Shown: positions 36,993 to 45,789 of the stretch, in pieces
Numbering within the stretch: position 1 is the stretch's first letter
Layout of the letters: each line of letters starts with the position of its first letter
From: Buchnera aphidicola (Anoecia corni)
Lineage (GTDB): Bacteria; Pseudomonadota; Gammaproteobacteria; Enterobacterales; Enterobacteriaceae
DNA: 64,000 nt
NCBI RefSeq assembly: GCF_964056675.1
Contig: NZ_OZ060371.1
Coordinates: forward strand, 310,001 to 374,000
Direction of reading: 5' to 3'
Notes under the pieces: model-generated
What the model saw: only the letters and a program-made list of their open reading frames with translations
Told to the model about the DNA's origin: nothing
Databases searched by the model: none
Position numbers and translations under genes: made by a program

Positions 36993-39836
36993 TTAACTTA
37001 ACAATTCATTTTTTTCATTTTTTAATTTCAATAAATATATTTTTTCTTTTATTAAAATGTTTTTTGGAGCTTTTTTTAAAAAATTTTTATCAGATAATTT
37101 TTTTTTACTAATTTTAATTTTTAAATTTATTTTATTCAATTTTTTTATTAATAGATCATTGTTATATATAACTTTTTCTTTATGTTCTACAGGAATATAA
37201 AAAGTTATATTGTTTATTATTTTTTGTATATAATTATTCTTGTTATTTTTATTTTTTAAATTTTTCAAATACATTAAATTGGATAGTTTACATAAATATT
37301 TAGAATATTTTGTAATTATTTTTTCTCCTATTTTATCATGTGACTGAAAATACATAGATATTTTTATATTTTTTTTTATATTAAGTTCTAAACGAATTTT
37401 TCTAACAGAAGTTATAATTAATTTTAACCATTGCATTTCTATGATAGATTTTTTATCTATTAATATAGAATTAAATTTCGGAAACGGTTGTAACATAATA
37501 GATGTAAATGGTATTTTTTTTGCAATGCTAATTTCCTTCCAAATTATTTCTGTAATAAATGGAATAATAGGATGAGATAAGATTAAAAATTTTTCTAATA
37601 TGTTTAGAGAAGTATATTCTATCTCTAACTTTTTTTCGTCATTAAAAAAATTTTTATTTATAAAAAGCTTAGAACATTCTAAATACCAATCACAAAAACA
37701 ATTCCACAAAAAATTATATAATGCTTTAGAAGCTATATCAAATCTAAAGTTATTCAAATTGTTTTCATAATGTTTAACTAAATTATTAAATTTAACATTA
37801 ATCCACTTGTTTAAAATGCACTTTGTTTCTATATTTTTTTTATACATATTCAATTTAGATAGATTTATTTTATTAATAATAAAACGACTGGCATTCCATA
37901 GTTTATTGCAAAAATTTCTATATCCTTTTAATTTATTCATATCCCAATTAATAAATCTATTATTAGATGCTATAGAAGAAAAAGTAAATCTTAATGCATC
38001 TGTACCCATAGCTTTAATACCTGATGGAAATTGTTTCTTTGTAAGATTTATAATAGTATTTAATGTATTAGATTTAATTAAATTACTAGTTCTTTTTTTA
38101 ATTAAGTCTGGTAAATTGATTCCGTCAACCATATCTAAAGGATCTATGACATTTCCTTTTGATTTTGACATTTTTAATCCTTGTTCGTCTTTAATTAATC
38201 CAGTAATATATAATTTCTTAAATGGTACTTGAGGATTTCCATATTTATCTTTTATAAAATATAAAGTTAACATGATCATTCTGGCTATCCAGAAAAATAT
38301 AATATCAAATCCACTTATTAGTACATTAGTAGAATGAAAAGTTTTTAATTCCTCCGTTTTTTTAGGCCAACCTAAAGTTGAAAAAGTCCATAAAGCTGAA
38401 GAAAACCAAGTATCCAATACATCTTTTTCTTGTTTTAAAGTGACAGATTGCTTAATTAAATATTTTTTTCTAATATCTTCTTCATTTTTTCCAACATACA
38501 TTTTTTTTTCTTTGTCGTACCAAATAGGTATACGGTGTCCCCACCATAATTGACGAGATATACACCAATCTTGAATATTATTCATCCAAGAAAAATACAT
38601 ATTTGCATATTGTTCAGGAAATATTTTAATAGAATCATTTTTTACAGCTAAAATTGCTTTTTTTGATAGAGAATTAGTTTTTAAATACCATTGGCTTGTT
38701 AACATTGGTTCTATAATAGAACCGCTTCTGTCACTATATGCTTCTTTTCCTCTTAAATTGGTAGTCTTTGTTAATAATCCTAATTTTTTTATTTCTGTTA
38801 ATATTTTTTTTCTTGCTTCAAGAATAGTCAAATATCGAAATATATCAGGAGTTTTTAAGTATTCCATATCTATTTTTTTTCCACAGTAATCATATGATTT
38901 CAATATATCTAAAATATATCCAGAAGAAGAAAAAATGTTAATTATAGGTAATTTATTTTTTATTGCTATAGAATAGTCTATAAAATTATGACCTGGGGTT
39001 ATTTTTACGCATCCAGTACCTTTATCTATCTTAATTGAAGGATCTCCAATTATAGGAATAATTCGATTTATTATTGGAACAACTGCTTTCTTTCCAATAA
39101 AGTGGTTATTTTTAGAGTCTAATGGATTTATAGCTATAGCTACATCGCCTAATAATGTTTCAGGACGTGTAGTAGCTATTTCGATAAAATTAGTTGAAGA
39201 TACATTTTGCGAGTTGTTTGTACAAATAGGATATTTTATATACCAAAACGTTTTATTTATTTCACGATATTCTATTTCTAAATCTGAAATAACAGTTTTT
39301 ACTGTTGTATCCCAATTTACTAGACGTTTTTTTTTATAGATTAATTTATCATGATACAATGTTATAAATGCTTTTTGAACAGCTTTTGAAATTTTTGGAT
39401 CTAATGTAAAACGTTCTCTTGTCCAATCTACTGAACAACCTAATCTTTTTATTTGATTATTTATGATTTTTTTTGTTTTCTTTATCCATTTCCATGCGAT
39501 TTTAGTTAATTGTTCTCTTCGGTAATTTTTCGGAAATATACCTTTTTCTTCAATTATTTTTTTTTGAATAATAATTTGAGTAGCAATACCAGCATGATCA
39601 GTTCCCGTTTGCCATAAAGTATTTTTTCCTTTCATTCTATTATAACGTACTAGAATGTCCATTAATGTCTGCTGGAAAGCATGACCCATATGTAAATTTC
39701 CAGTTACATTTGGAGGTGGCATCATAATACAAAAACTTTTTTTGCTTTTGTCATTATTAGGTTTAAAAAAATTATTTTTTTCCCAAAAAGAATATATTTT
39801 TTCTTCAATTGATTTTGGATTATATTGATTTTTCAT
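36993..39836 (-). CDS. valS: valyl-tRNA synthetase
   Basis: Class Ia synthetase charging tRNA-Val, with an editing domain against threonine. 947 residues (E. coli 951). The HIGH motif reads HMGH at 49-52 (PPPNVTGNLHMGHAFQQTLMD). The editing domain has TTRPETLLGDVAIAINP. KMSKSKGNV lies at about 555. The anticodon-binding helical domain and a C-terminal lysine-rich coiled coil (about 880-945) follow. In E. coli the order is pepA-holC-valS; here pepA lies just upstream but holC is missing, leaving 178 bases. Confidence 0.98.
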   Translation of the reverse strand: MKNQYNPKSIEEKIYSFWEKNNFFKPNNDKSKKSFCIMMPPPNVTGNLHMGHAFQQTLMDILVRYNRMKGKNTLWQTGTDHAGIATQIIIQKKIIEEKGIFPKNYRREQLTKIAWKWIKKTKKIINNQIKRLGCSVDWTRERFTLDPKISKAVQKAFITLYHDKLIYKKKRLVNWDTTVKTVISDLEIEYREINKTFWYIKYPICTNNSQNVSSTNFIEIATTRPETLLGDVAIAINPLDSKNNHFIGKKAVVPIINRIIPIIGDPSIKIDKGTGCVKITPGHNFIDYSIAIKNKLPIINIFSSSGYILDILKSYDYCGKKIDMEYLKTPDIFRYLTILEARKKILTEIKKLGLLTKTTNLRGKEAYSDRSGSIIEPMLTSQWYLKTNSLSKKAILAVKNDSIKIFPEQYANMYFSWMNNIQDWCISRQLWWGHRIPIWYDKEKKMYVGKNEEDIRKKYLIKQSVTLKQEKDVLDTWFSSALWTFSTLGWPKKTEELKTFHSTNVLISGFDIIFFWIARMIMLTLYFIKDKYGNPQVPFKKLYITGLIKDEQGLKMSKSKGNVIDPLDMVDGINLPDLIKKRTSNLIKSNTLNTIINLTKKQFPSGIKAMGTDALRFTFSSIASNNRFINWDMNKLKGYRNFCNKLWNASRFIINKINLSKLNMYKKNIETKCILNKWINVKFNNLVKHYENNLNNFRFDIASKALYNFLWNCFCDWYLECSKLFINKNFFNDEKKLEIEYTSLNILEKFLILSHPIIPFITEIIWKEISIAKKIPFTSIMLQPFPKFNSILIDKKSIIEMQWLKLIITSVRKIRLELNIKKNIKISMYFQSHDKIGEKIITKYSKYLCKLSNLMYLKNLKNKNNKNNYIQKIINNITFYIPVEHKEKVIYNNDLLIKKLNKINLKIKISKKKLSDKNFLKKAPKNILIKEKIYLLKLKNEKNELLS

Positions 39837-40014
39837 AGTAATTTATTAATATTTATTTTTAATATGCAATTTATTTTTTAATATAAATTTTATTTATTAT
39901 ATTTTAAACATTAAAAATTTAAAAAATATAAAAAATATAAATTTATTTAAAATAATTTTTTTGCAATATAGAGTTGTATAGAATTTAGAACATAAGAATA
40001 ATAAACTCATATTG

Positions 40015-41517
40015 TTATTGTGATAATTTACATCTATTTAACAAAAACTGTATTAATAAGTTTATAGGACGTCCAGTAGCGCTTTTTTCCTTTCCAGAAG
40101 TCCATGCTGTTCCTGCAATATCCAAATGAGCCCAACGGTATTTTTTTGAAAAATGAGATAAAAAACAAGCTGCAGTTATAGCTCCGGCTGTTCCACTTCC
40201 AACATTTCTTAAATCTGCAATATTTGATTTTAATTCTTCATAGTATTCGTCAAACATAGGAAGTCTCCATATTTTATCATTTGTTTGATTAGAAGCCGTT
40301 ATTAGTTCTTGAGATAACAATTTATCTTTTGTCATAAAACCGCTAACATTTTTTCCTAATGCTGTTATACATGCTCCAGTTAACGTAGCAACATCTATTA
40401 CTATTTCAGGATCATATTTTTCTAAATAAGTAAGTGTATCACATAGTAGTAATCGTCCTTCTGCATCTGTATTAATGATTTCCACCGTTTTTCCAGACAT
40501 AGTTTTTATTATGTCACCCGGACGAAATGAATTTCCATCCGGCATGTTTTCACTACCAGCTAAAATTCCAATAATATTAATAGGTAAGTTTAATTGAGCT
40601 ACAGATAATAAAATTCCATATACTGCTGCTGCTCCGCACATATCATATTTCATTTCATCCATTGCGTATGAAGATTTTATCGAAATACCTCCAGAATCAA
40701 AAGTAACTCCTTTTCCTAAAAATATAATTGGTTTTTTATTCAAAACATCATTGATAGATTTATATTTTATAATAGAAATATAGGGTTTATTTTTAGATCC
40801 TTTTCCGACTGATAAATATGCATTCATTCCTAAATTTTTTATTTTTGTAGCGTTTAAAACACTTACATTTATTGTGTTTTTATATTTATGTTTTAATTGT
40901 TTAGCGCAAGTGACTAAATAAGCTGGATTACATATATTAGGAGGACAATTAGCTAAATTTTTCGCATAACTTTTTCCTATAGATATGGCTATACTGTGTT
41001 TAATGGCTTTTTTTCCAATTTCTTTTTCTTTTTTCGAAATATAAGTAAAATAAATTTTTTTTAAATTAAAATATTTATTACTTTTTTTGTATTTGTTAAA
41101 AATATAAAAAGAATCATATATAATATCTATAAATATTCTTATTTTCCAATACAAATTATAACTTTTAACATTTAAATCTAATAATGAAAAAAAAATAGTG
41201 GGTGTAACAATAGTTTTCAATATATTTATACTTTTATGTATAATTTTTATATATGTTTCATAAGTTATAGTATCTTTATCTCCACATCCTACTAAGATTA
41301 CTTTTTTAAAATTAATGTTAGGAATTTTGTATAAAAAAACTCCATTTCCCGGTTTACTTAATTGTGGTTCTGATCTAATCAAACTAGAAATATATCCGTT
41401 GCTTTTTACATCTATTTTTTTTGCAAAATAAGATAACTTATTAGATTGAAAAACTCCTATAATAATAGATTCTATGTTTGGTATATTTAATATTTTGTCT
41501 TTAATAAAGCACTTCAT
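40015..41517 (-). CDS. pepA: leucyl aminopeptidase PepA
   Basis: Two-metal M17 aminopeptidase; in E. coli it also binds DNA in Xer recombination and carAB regulation. 500 residues (E. coli 503). The catalytic domain is well kept: ANCPPNICNPAYL, FLGKGVTFDSGGISIKSS, DMCGAAAV, the signature NTDAEGRLLL, VDVATLTGAC-type VIDVATLTGACI and HLDIAGTAW. The N-terminal macro-like domain (about 1-165) is strongly diverged, which bears on whether the DNA-binding role persists. First gene of the pepA-valS pair. Confidence 0.96.
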   Translation of the reverse strand: MKCFIKDKILNIPNIESIIIGVFQSNKLSYFAKKIDVKSNGYISSLIRSEPQLSKPGNGVFLYKIPNINFKKVILVGCGDKDTITYETYIKIIHKSINILKTIVTPTIFFSLLDLNVKSYNLYWKIRIFIDIIYDSFYIFNKYKKSNKYFNLKKIYFTYISKKEKEIGKKAIKHSIAISIGKSYAKNLANCPPNICNPAYLVTCAKQLKHKYKNTINVSVLNATKIKNLGMNAYLSVGKGSKNKPYISIIKYKSINDVLNKKPIIFLGKGVTFDSGGISIKSSYAMDEMKYDMCGAAAVYGILLSVAQLNLPINIIGILAGSENMPDGNSFRPGDIIKTMSGKTVEIINTDAEGRLLLCDTLTYLEKYDPEIVIDVATLTGACITALGKNVSGFMTKDKLLSQELITASNQTNDKIWRLPMFDEYYEELKSNIADLRNVGSGTAGAITAACFLSHFSKKYRWAHLDIAGTAWTSGKEKSATGRPINLLIQFLLNRCKLSQ

Positions 41518-41863
41518 ATTAATCCTATTTTTTACTTAAAAAAATTATATATTATTTTTTTTAAAATTTTTTAATAAACCTGTATTTAGTAGTATAATAC
41601 ACTAAAGATGATTCATACGATGATTATTTACATATGTTCACAATATTTTATTAAAATTTAAACAAAAATTTATTTTAATTAAAATAAATATAGTTTTTTT
41701 TTAATAAATTAAATATCTATATTATAGATACATGATTTTAAGACATGTAAGTATGTACATTTTTTTTTTGAAACATAGATGTTATTATTTAGGAAGTACA
41801 TAAAGTATAAAATATCGAATAAATATGTATATGTTCCTTTTAAAAAACTAGAAGATAAATTAT
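41518..41863. other. divergent spacer between pepA and argF
   Basis: About 350 bases that should hold promoters for both genes. I do not see a convincing ARG-box palindrome or other operator; the region is AT-rich and otherwise featureless. Confidence 0.4.
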
Positions 41864-42880
41864 ATGAACAGAATGTACAAAAAAAATTTTTTAAGAATAA
41901 TAGATTTTAATAAAGTTGACATAAATAAATTGTTAGACTTAGCACAAAAATTAAAAGTAAAAAAAAAAAAAAATGATGAAAAAAAATATTTAAGAGGAAA
42001 AAACATTGTATTAATTTTCGAAAAAGAATCTACGCGCACAAGATGTGCAATAGAAATTGCTGCTTTTAATCAAGGAGCGAATACTACATATTTAGAATCT
42101 AAAAATTCACATATAGGATATAAAGAATCTATTAAAGATACATCTAGAACTTTAACGTCAATATATGATGGCATATTTTTTAGAGGAATAGATCATAGTA
42201 ATGTTGATGAATTAGCATCATTTTCTTATGTTCCTGTGTGGAACGGATTGACAAAACAACATCATCCAACTCAAATATTAGCAGATATGTTAACTATAAA
42301 AGAAGACCTCCATAATTTTAAATCGTTATCTGACATTAAATTAGCCTATATAGGAGATTCTAGTAATAATATTTCAAATAGTTTAATAGAAATGTCTCTA
42401 TTATATCAATTTGATTTTCGTGTAATATCTCCAAAAAAATATTTAAAAAAAACAATGAAAGAAAATAAACATATAGATGATTTAATTAAAAAAAGTAAAA
42501 ACATTTTATTTACTGATAATATTGATTTAGGATTAAAAAATGTAGATTATGTATATACGGATGTATGGCTATCTATGGGTGATGACAATGATAAGTGGAC
42601 TAAGACTATTGATTGTTTATATGAATATCAAGTAAATGAAAAATTGTTAACGTTAACTAATAATAAAAATGTAAAAGTGTTACATTGTCTTCCTGCTTTA
42701 CACGACAAAAAAACCGTGTTATCTAGAAGTATATATTCTTCATATAATTTAAATAATGGTATAGAGATTACAAACGATGTTTTTGAAAAAAACAAAGAAA
42801 TTATTTTTAGACAATCAGAAAATAAATTACATACTATTAAATCTTTATTAATACTAAGTTTAATTAAAACGATTAATTAA
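41864..42880 (+). CDS. argF: ornithine carbamoyltransferase
   Basis: Makes citrulline from ornithine and carbamoyl phosphate in arginine synthesis, an amino acid Buchnera supplies to its host. 338 residues (E. coli ArgF/ArgI 334). The carbamoyl-phosphate loop is FEKESTRTRCAIEIAA (STRTR at 56-60), followed by GYKESIKDTSRTL, HHPTQILADMLT, YTDVWLSMGD and the ornithine/catalytic HCLPALHD. The C-terminal RQSENKLHTIKSLL is intact. An in-frame A15 tract (41959-41973) codes for four lysines near residue 34. The enzyme could be called argI equally well. Confidence 0.96.
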   Translation: MNRMYKKNFLRIIDFNKVDINKLLDLAQKLKVKKKKNDEKKYLRGKNIVLIFEKESTRTRCAIEIAAFNQGANTTYLESKNSHIGYKESIKDTSRTLTSIYDGIFFRGIDHSNVDELASFSYVPVWNGLTKQHHPTQILADMLTIKEDLHNFKSLSDIKLAYIGDSSNNISNSLIEMSLLYQFDFRVISPKKYLKKTMKENKHIDDLIKKSKNILFTDNIDLGLKNVDYVYTDVWLSMGDDNDKWTKTIDCLYEYQVNEKLLTLTNNKNVKVLHCLPALHDKKTVLSRSIYSSYNLNNGIEITNDVFEKNKEIIFRQSENKLHTIKSLLILSLIKTIN

Positions 42881-43036
42881 AAGCTAAATTAATGTATAAT
42901 TAAGAAACTTAATAAGTAATTTTTAAAAAAAAATTATTTAAATAACGATTAATATGTATTTATGAATTTTAAAACAATCTTTAAAATCATTAAATATATA
43001 TTATTTTTTTTTAAACTCTTAGAATTAGGATTCTAT

Positions 43037-43426
43037 ATGTTTAAAACAATACATACTAATAAAGTAATAAGTCCATTAGGACCATATGTTCAAGGATCTA
43101 TATTTAATAATATGATGTTTATATCTGGACAAATTGGATTAAATAAAAAACCTGAGTCTTCAACTAAAAATATAACTGAAGAAACAATGTTCATTTTAAA
43201 TAATATAAATTATATTTTACAAGAAGGAGAATTTAAGGTTAATAATATTATTAAAACTACAATATATGTTACCGATATACATGATTTAAAAAAAATAAAC
43301 ATAGCATATGAAAAATTTTTTTTAAACCATAATTCTCAATTTCCTACGAGATCTTGTGTTCAAGTAGCAAAATTACCATACGATGCTAATATAGAAATTG
43401 AAGCTATTGCGATGAAAAACTTATGA
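43037..43426 (+). CDS. ridA: enamine/imine deaminase RidA
   Basis: Trimeric enzyme that hydrolyses reactive 2-aminoacrylate and related imines formed by PLP enzymes, which protects amino-acid metabolism. 129 residues (E. coli 128). ISPLGPYVQGSIFNNMMFISGQIGLN, VNNIIKTTIYVTD and the signature FPTRSCVQVAKLPYDANIEIEAIA (catalytic arginine in TRS) are clear. ATG 43037 is chosen over an in-frame ATG at 42962: TTAGGA (43025-43030) precedes it and the extension is not family sequence. In relatives pyrB and pyrI lie between argF/argI and this gene; here only about 150 bases do. Confidence 0.94.
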   Translation: MFKTIHTNKVISPLGPYVQGSIFNNMMFISGQIGLNKKPESSTKNITEETMFILNNINYILQEGEFKVNNIIKTTIYVTDIHDLKKINIAYEKFFLNHNSQFPTRSCVQVAKLPYDANIEIEAIAMKNL

Positions 43427-43464
43427 ATTTCAGTATTAAAAGTATTCACATACTATAATATATA

Positions 43465-43483
43465 TATGCCACTATGTGGCATA
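43465..43483 (+). terminator. hairpin terminator between ridA and deaD
   Basis: Perfect 8-bp stem TATGCCAC / GTGGCATA with a 3-base loop, 38 bases after the ridA stop and followed by a T-rich stretch. It is one of few GC-containing stems here and can serve the converging deaD end as well. Confidence 0.65.
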
Positions 43484-43527
43484 AACTATATATTTTTAAC
43501 TTGAAAAAATAAAATTATTAAACCTTA

Positions 43528-45285
43528 TTAAGTTCTACGTCTACTTAATTTTTTTCGTTCAGGAACATATTTCAAAAAAGATTTTTTATTCGAAAAACGA
43601 TTTTTTTCATTATGTTTTTTCAATTTAAAATTTTTGTTATTAGAAATAAGTCTTATATTAATAAACTTGTTTAAAATACGTGTTTTAGAAAAAAAATTCA
43701 ATGTTTTTGTAGGTAAAGACATAGGTAATTCAATTGTAGAATGAATTGGAAAAAGTCTTACGTTTCCTATATCTTTGCTACTTAAATTTCCTTCATTTGC
43801 AATTGCACCTACTATATGTCGTACTTCTACTCCATCGTTTCTTCCAACATCAATTTTATAAAGATTCATTAGCACATTTTTTTCTTTTTTAAATTTACTT
43901 CTCTTAAAATTATTAAATGTTTTTGTACTATTTTTTAAAGTTAGAAATTTGTTACTTTTATATAATGGTTCAGATTTTATGATTAGTACTCTTCTCCCTT
44001 GAGCCATTTTAAGTAAAGCTGCAGCTAATTTTTCAATGGTAATATGTTCAAAACATTTTAGCTTTTTTAATATTGATTGATAATCTACTAAATCTTTACT
44101 ATTTAGCTGTTTTTCTATTTTTAAATTAATTTTTTGTAATCTTTTTTCTGTTAATAACGAGTTGTTAGGTAACTTTGTTTCAAAAATTTTTGATTTTGTT
44201 ATTCTTTCGATATTTCTCAACAGTCTTTTTTCTCTGTGTTCTACAAAAAGTAAAGCTTTTCCAGTTCTTCCTGCTCTTCCAGTTCGTCCTATTCGATGCA
44301 CATATGATTCTACATCCATAGGAATATCATAGTTAATTACTAGATTTAATCTATCTACATCTAAACCTCTAGCTGCTACATCTGTAGCAATTAATATATC
44401 TAGTCTACCAGTTCTTAATTTTTCTAAAGTTTGTTCTCGAAGAGCTTGGTTCATATCGCCGTTTAATGCTGCGCTATTATATCCATGTTTTTCAAGAGAT
44501 TCAGAAACTTCTAAAGTTGCATTTTTAGTTCTAACAAATATTAGAGCAGACAAAAATTCTTCTACTTCTAAAAATCGAATAAGTCCTTCTGTTTTTCTTA
44601 CATTAACAATCCAATAGCTTTGTTCTATATCGGGTTTATTAGTAATATTGGATTTTATGTATATTTCTTTTGGATGTTTCATAAATCTTTTAGAAATTTT
44701 TCGAATAGCATCAGGCATAGTTGCAGAAAATAAAGCGGTTTGATGGTTTTTTGGGATTTTAGCCATAATGTTTTCTACATCTTCAATAAATCCCATTCTT
44801 AACATTTCATCAGCTTCATCTAAAACTAAACTTTTTAATCTTGATAAGTTAAGAGTTCCTCGTTTTAGATGATCCAAAAGTCTCCCTGGTGTTCCTACTA
44901 CTATATGCGGGCCTTTTTTTAAGGATCTTAACTGGTTTTCATATTTTTGACCGCCATACAAAGCTAATATTTGTACTCCTTTAATATATTTTGAAAATGC
45001 TAAAAATGCTTCTGACACTTGCACTGCTAATTCTCTAGTTGGAGTTAAAACCAAAACTTGAGGAAATTTTAAAAGTAAGTCTAGATTTTGTAATAATGGT
45101 AAAGAAAAAGCAGCAGTTTTTCCGCTTCCAGTTTGAGCCATTCCTAAAACGTCATAGTTTTTTAATAAATAAGGAATGCAAGAAAATTGAATAGGAGAAG
45201 GTTTTGTGTATCCCATTTCATGTAGAGATTTAATTAAATTAGTATTTAAACCAAGTTTTAAAAATGATGTTTCGATATGAGTCAT
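43528..45285 (-). CDS. deaD: DEAD-box RNA helicase DeaD (CsdA)
   Basis: ATP-dependent RNA helicase acting in ribosome assembly and mRNA decay, cold-induced in E. coli. 585 residues (E. coli 629). Helicase motifs occur in order: AQTGSGKTAAF (about 49-59), PTRELA, TPGRL, LDEADEML, SATMP, ATDVAARGLDV and HRIGRTGRAGR. The C-terminal RNA-binding region keeps GRNDGVEVRHIVGAIANEG and a basic tail. It follows a 21-codon leader ORF whose stop lies 7 bases before this ATG, so translation is probably coupled. Downstream of pnp; nlpI is absent. Confidence 0.97.
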   Translation of the reverse strand: MTHIETSFLKLGLNTNLIKSLHEMGYTKPSPIQFSCIPYLLKNYDVLGMAQTGSGKTAAFSLPLLQNLDLLLKFPQVLVLTPTRELAVQVSEAFLAFSKYIKGVQILALYGGQKYENQLRSLKKGPHIVVGTPGRLLDHLKRGTLNLSRLKSLVLDEADEMLRMGFIEDVENIMAKIPKNHQTALFSATMPDAIRKISKRFMKHPKEIYIKSNITNKPDIEQSYWIVNVRKTEGLIRFLEVEEFLSALIFVRTKNATLEVSESLEKHGYNSAALNGDMNQALREQTLEKLRTGRLDILIATDVAARGLDVDRLNLVINYDIPMDVESYVHRIGRTGRAGRTGKALLFVEHREKRLLRNIERITKSKIFETKLPNNSLLTEKRLQKINLKIEKQLNSKDLVDYQSILKKLKCFEHITIEKLAAALLKMAQGRRVLIIKSEPLYKSNKFLTLKNSTKTFNNFKRSKFKKEKNVLMNLYKIDVGRNDGVEVRHIVGAIANEGNLSSKDIGNVRLFPIHSTIELPMSLPTKTLNFFSKTRILNKFINIRLISNNKNFKLKKHNEKNRFSNKKSFLKYVPERKKLSRRRT

Positions 45286-45292
45286 GTAATAC

Positions 45293-45358
45293 TTATGCCT
45301 CTTTATTTACGGCGGCTAGCTTACACAAATCATCAAAATAAAATTTTTTATTTTTCAT
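45293..45358 (-). CDS. yrbN: 21-residue leader ORF before deaD (YrbN-like)
   Basis: A complete ATG-to-TAA frame ends 7 bases before the deaD start. Its product contains FDDLCKLAAVNKEA, a compact helix-like peptide. The codons for KLAA (around 45311-45322) are GC-richer than anything else in this otherwise empty spacer, which suggests selection. E. coli has a small gene, yrbN, of about 26 codons in the same place between nlpI and deaD; from memory its product has a similar LCKLAAIN-type core. The deaD ribosome-binding GAGG lies inside the end of this frame. Function unknown; translational coupling to deaD is the likely role. Confidence 0.65.
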   Translation of the reverse strand: MKNKKFYFDDLCKLAAVNKEA

Positions 45359-45789
45359 TGAATAATGTGAACCAGCTTTAATTAAATAATGCTAACTGAC
45401 AAAAATAATATTACTAATATTATTAATAATTAATATTTAGTAATAAAATCTGGTTTTTTATAAAAATATATCTTTAATATTAACATATTAAAAATAGTAA
45501 TAATATATTTTAAAATAAATATTTTTTTAAATTTACAGTAAATTTTAAATATGAAATCATTCTTTTATTTAATTCTAAACATTAATATAAAATTATTAAA
45601 TAGAATTTTTCTTATTACTATTAAAAATAAGAAATTAAAATTTAAATTTGTCTAGACATTTGATGCTTTAAATTGATTAATGTGAGTAACTATTACAAAT
45701 AATAATTGTTTTTATTAAAAAATATAATTTTTTATATATTTCAATAGATAAATAGATGGAATAGATCAATGCGTATTATTTGTGTAATT
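45359..45789. other. spacer between pnp and the deaD leader
   Basis: About 430 AT-rich bases where E. coli carries nlpI (lipoprotein). No remnant is recognised. It may contain a promoter for deaD. Confidence 0.4.

Noticed and set aside
42881..43036. RNase P RNA or another structured RNA between argF and ridA
   Set aside because: The interval is too short and lacks any GC-rich conserved RNA core.
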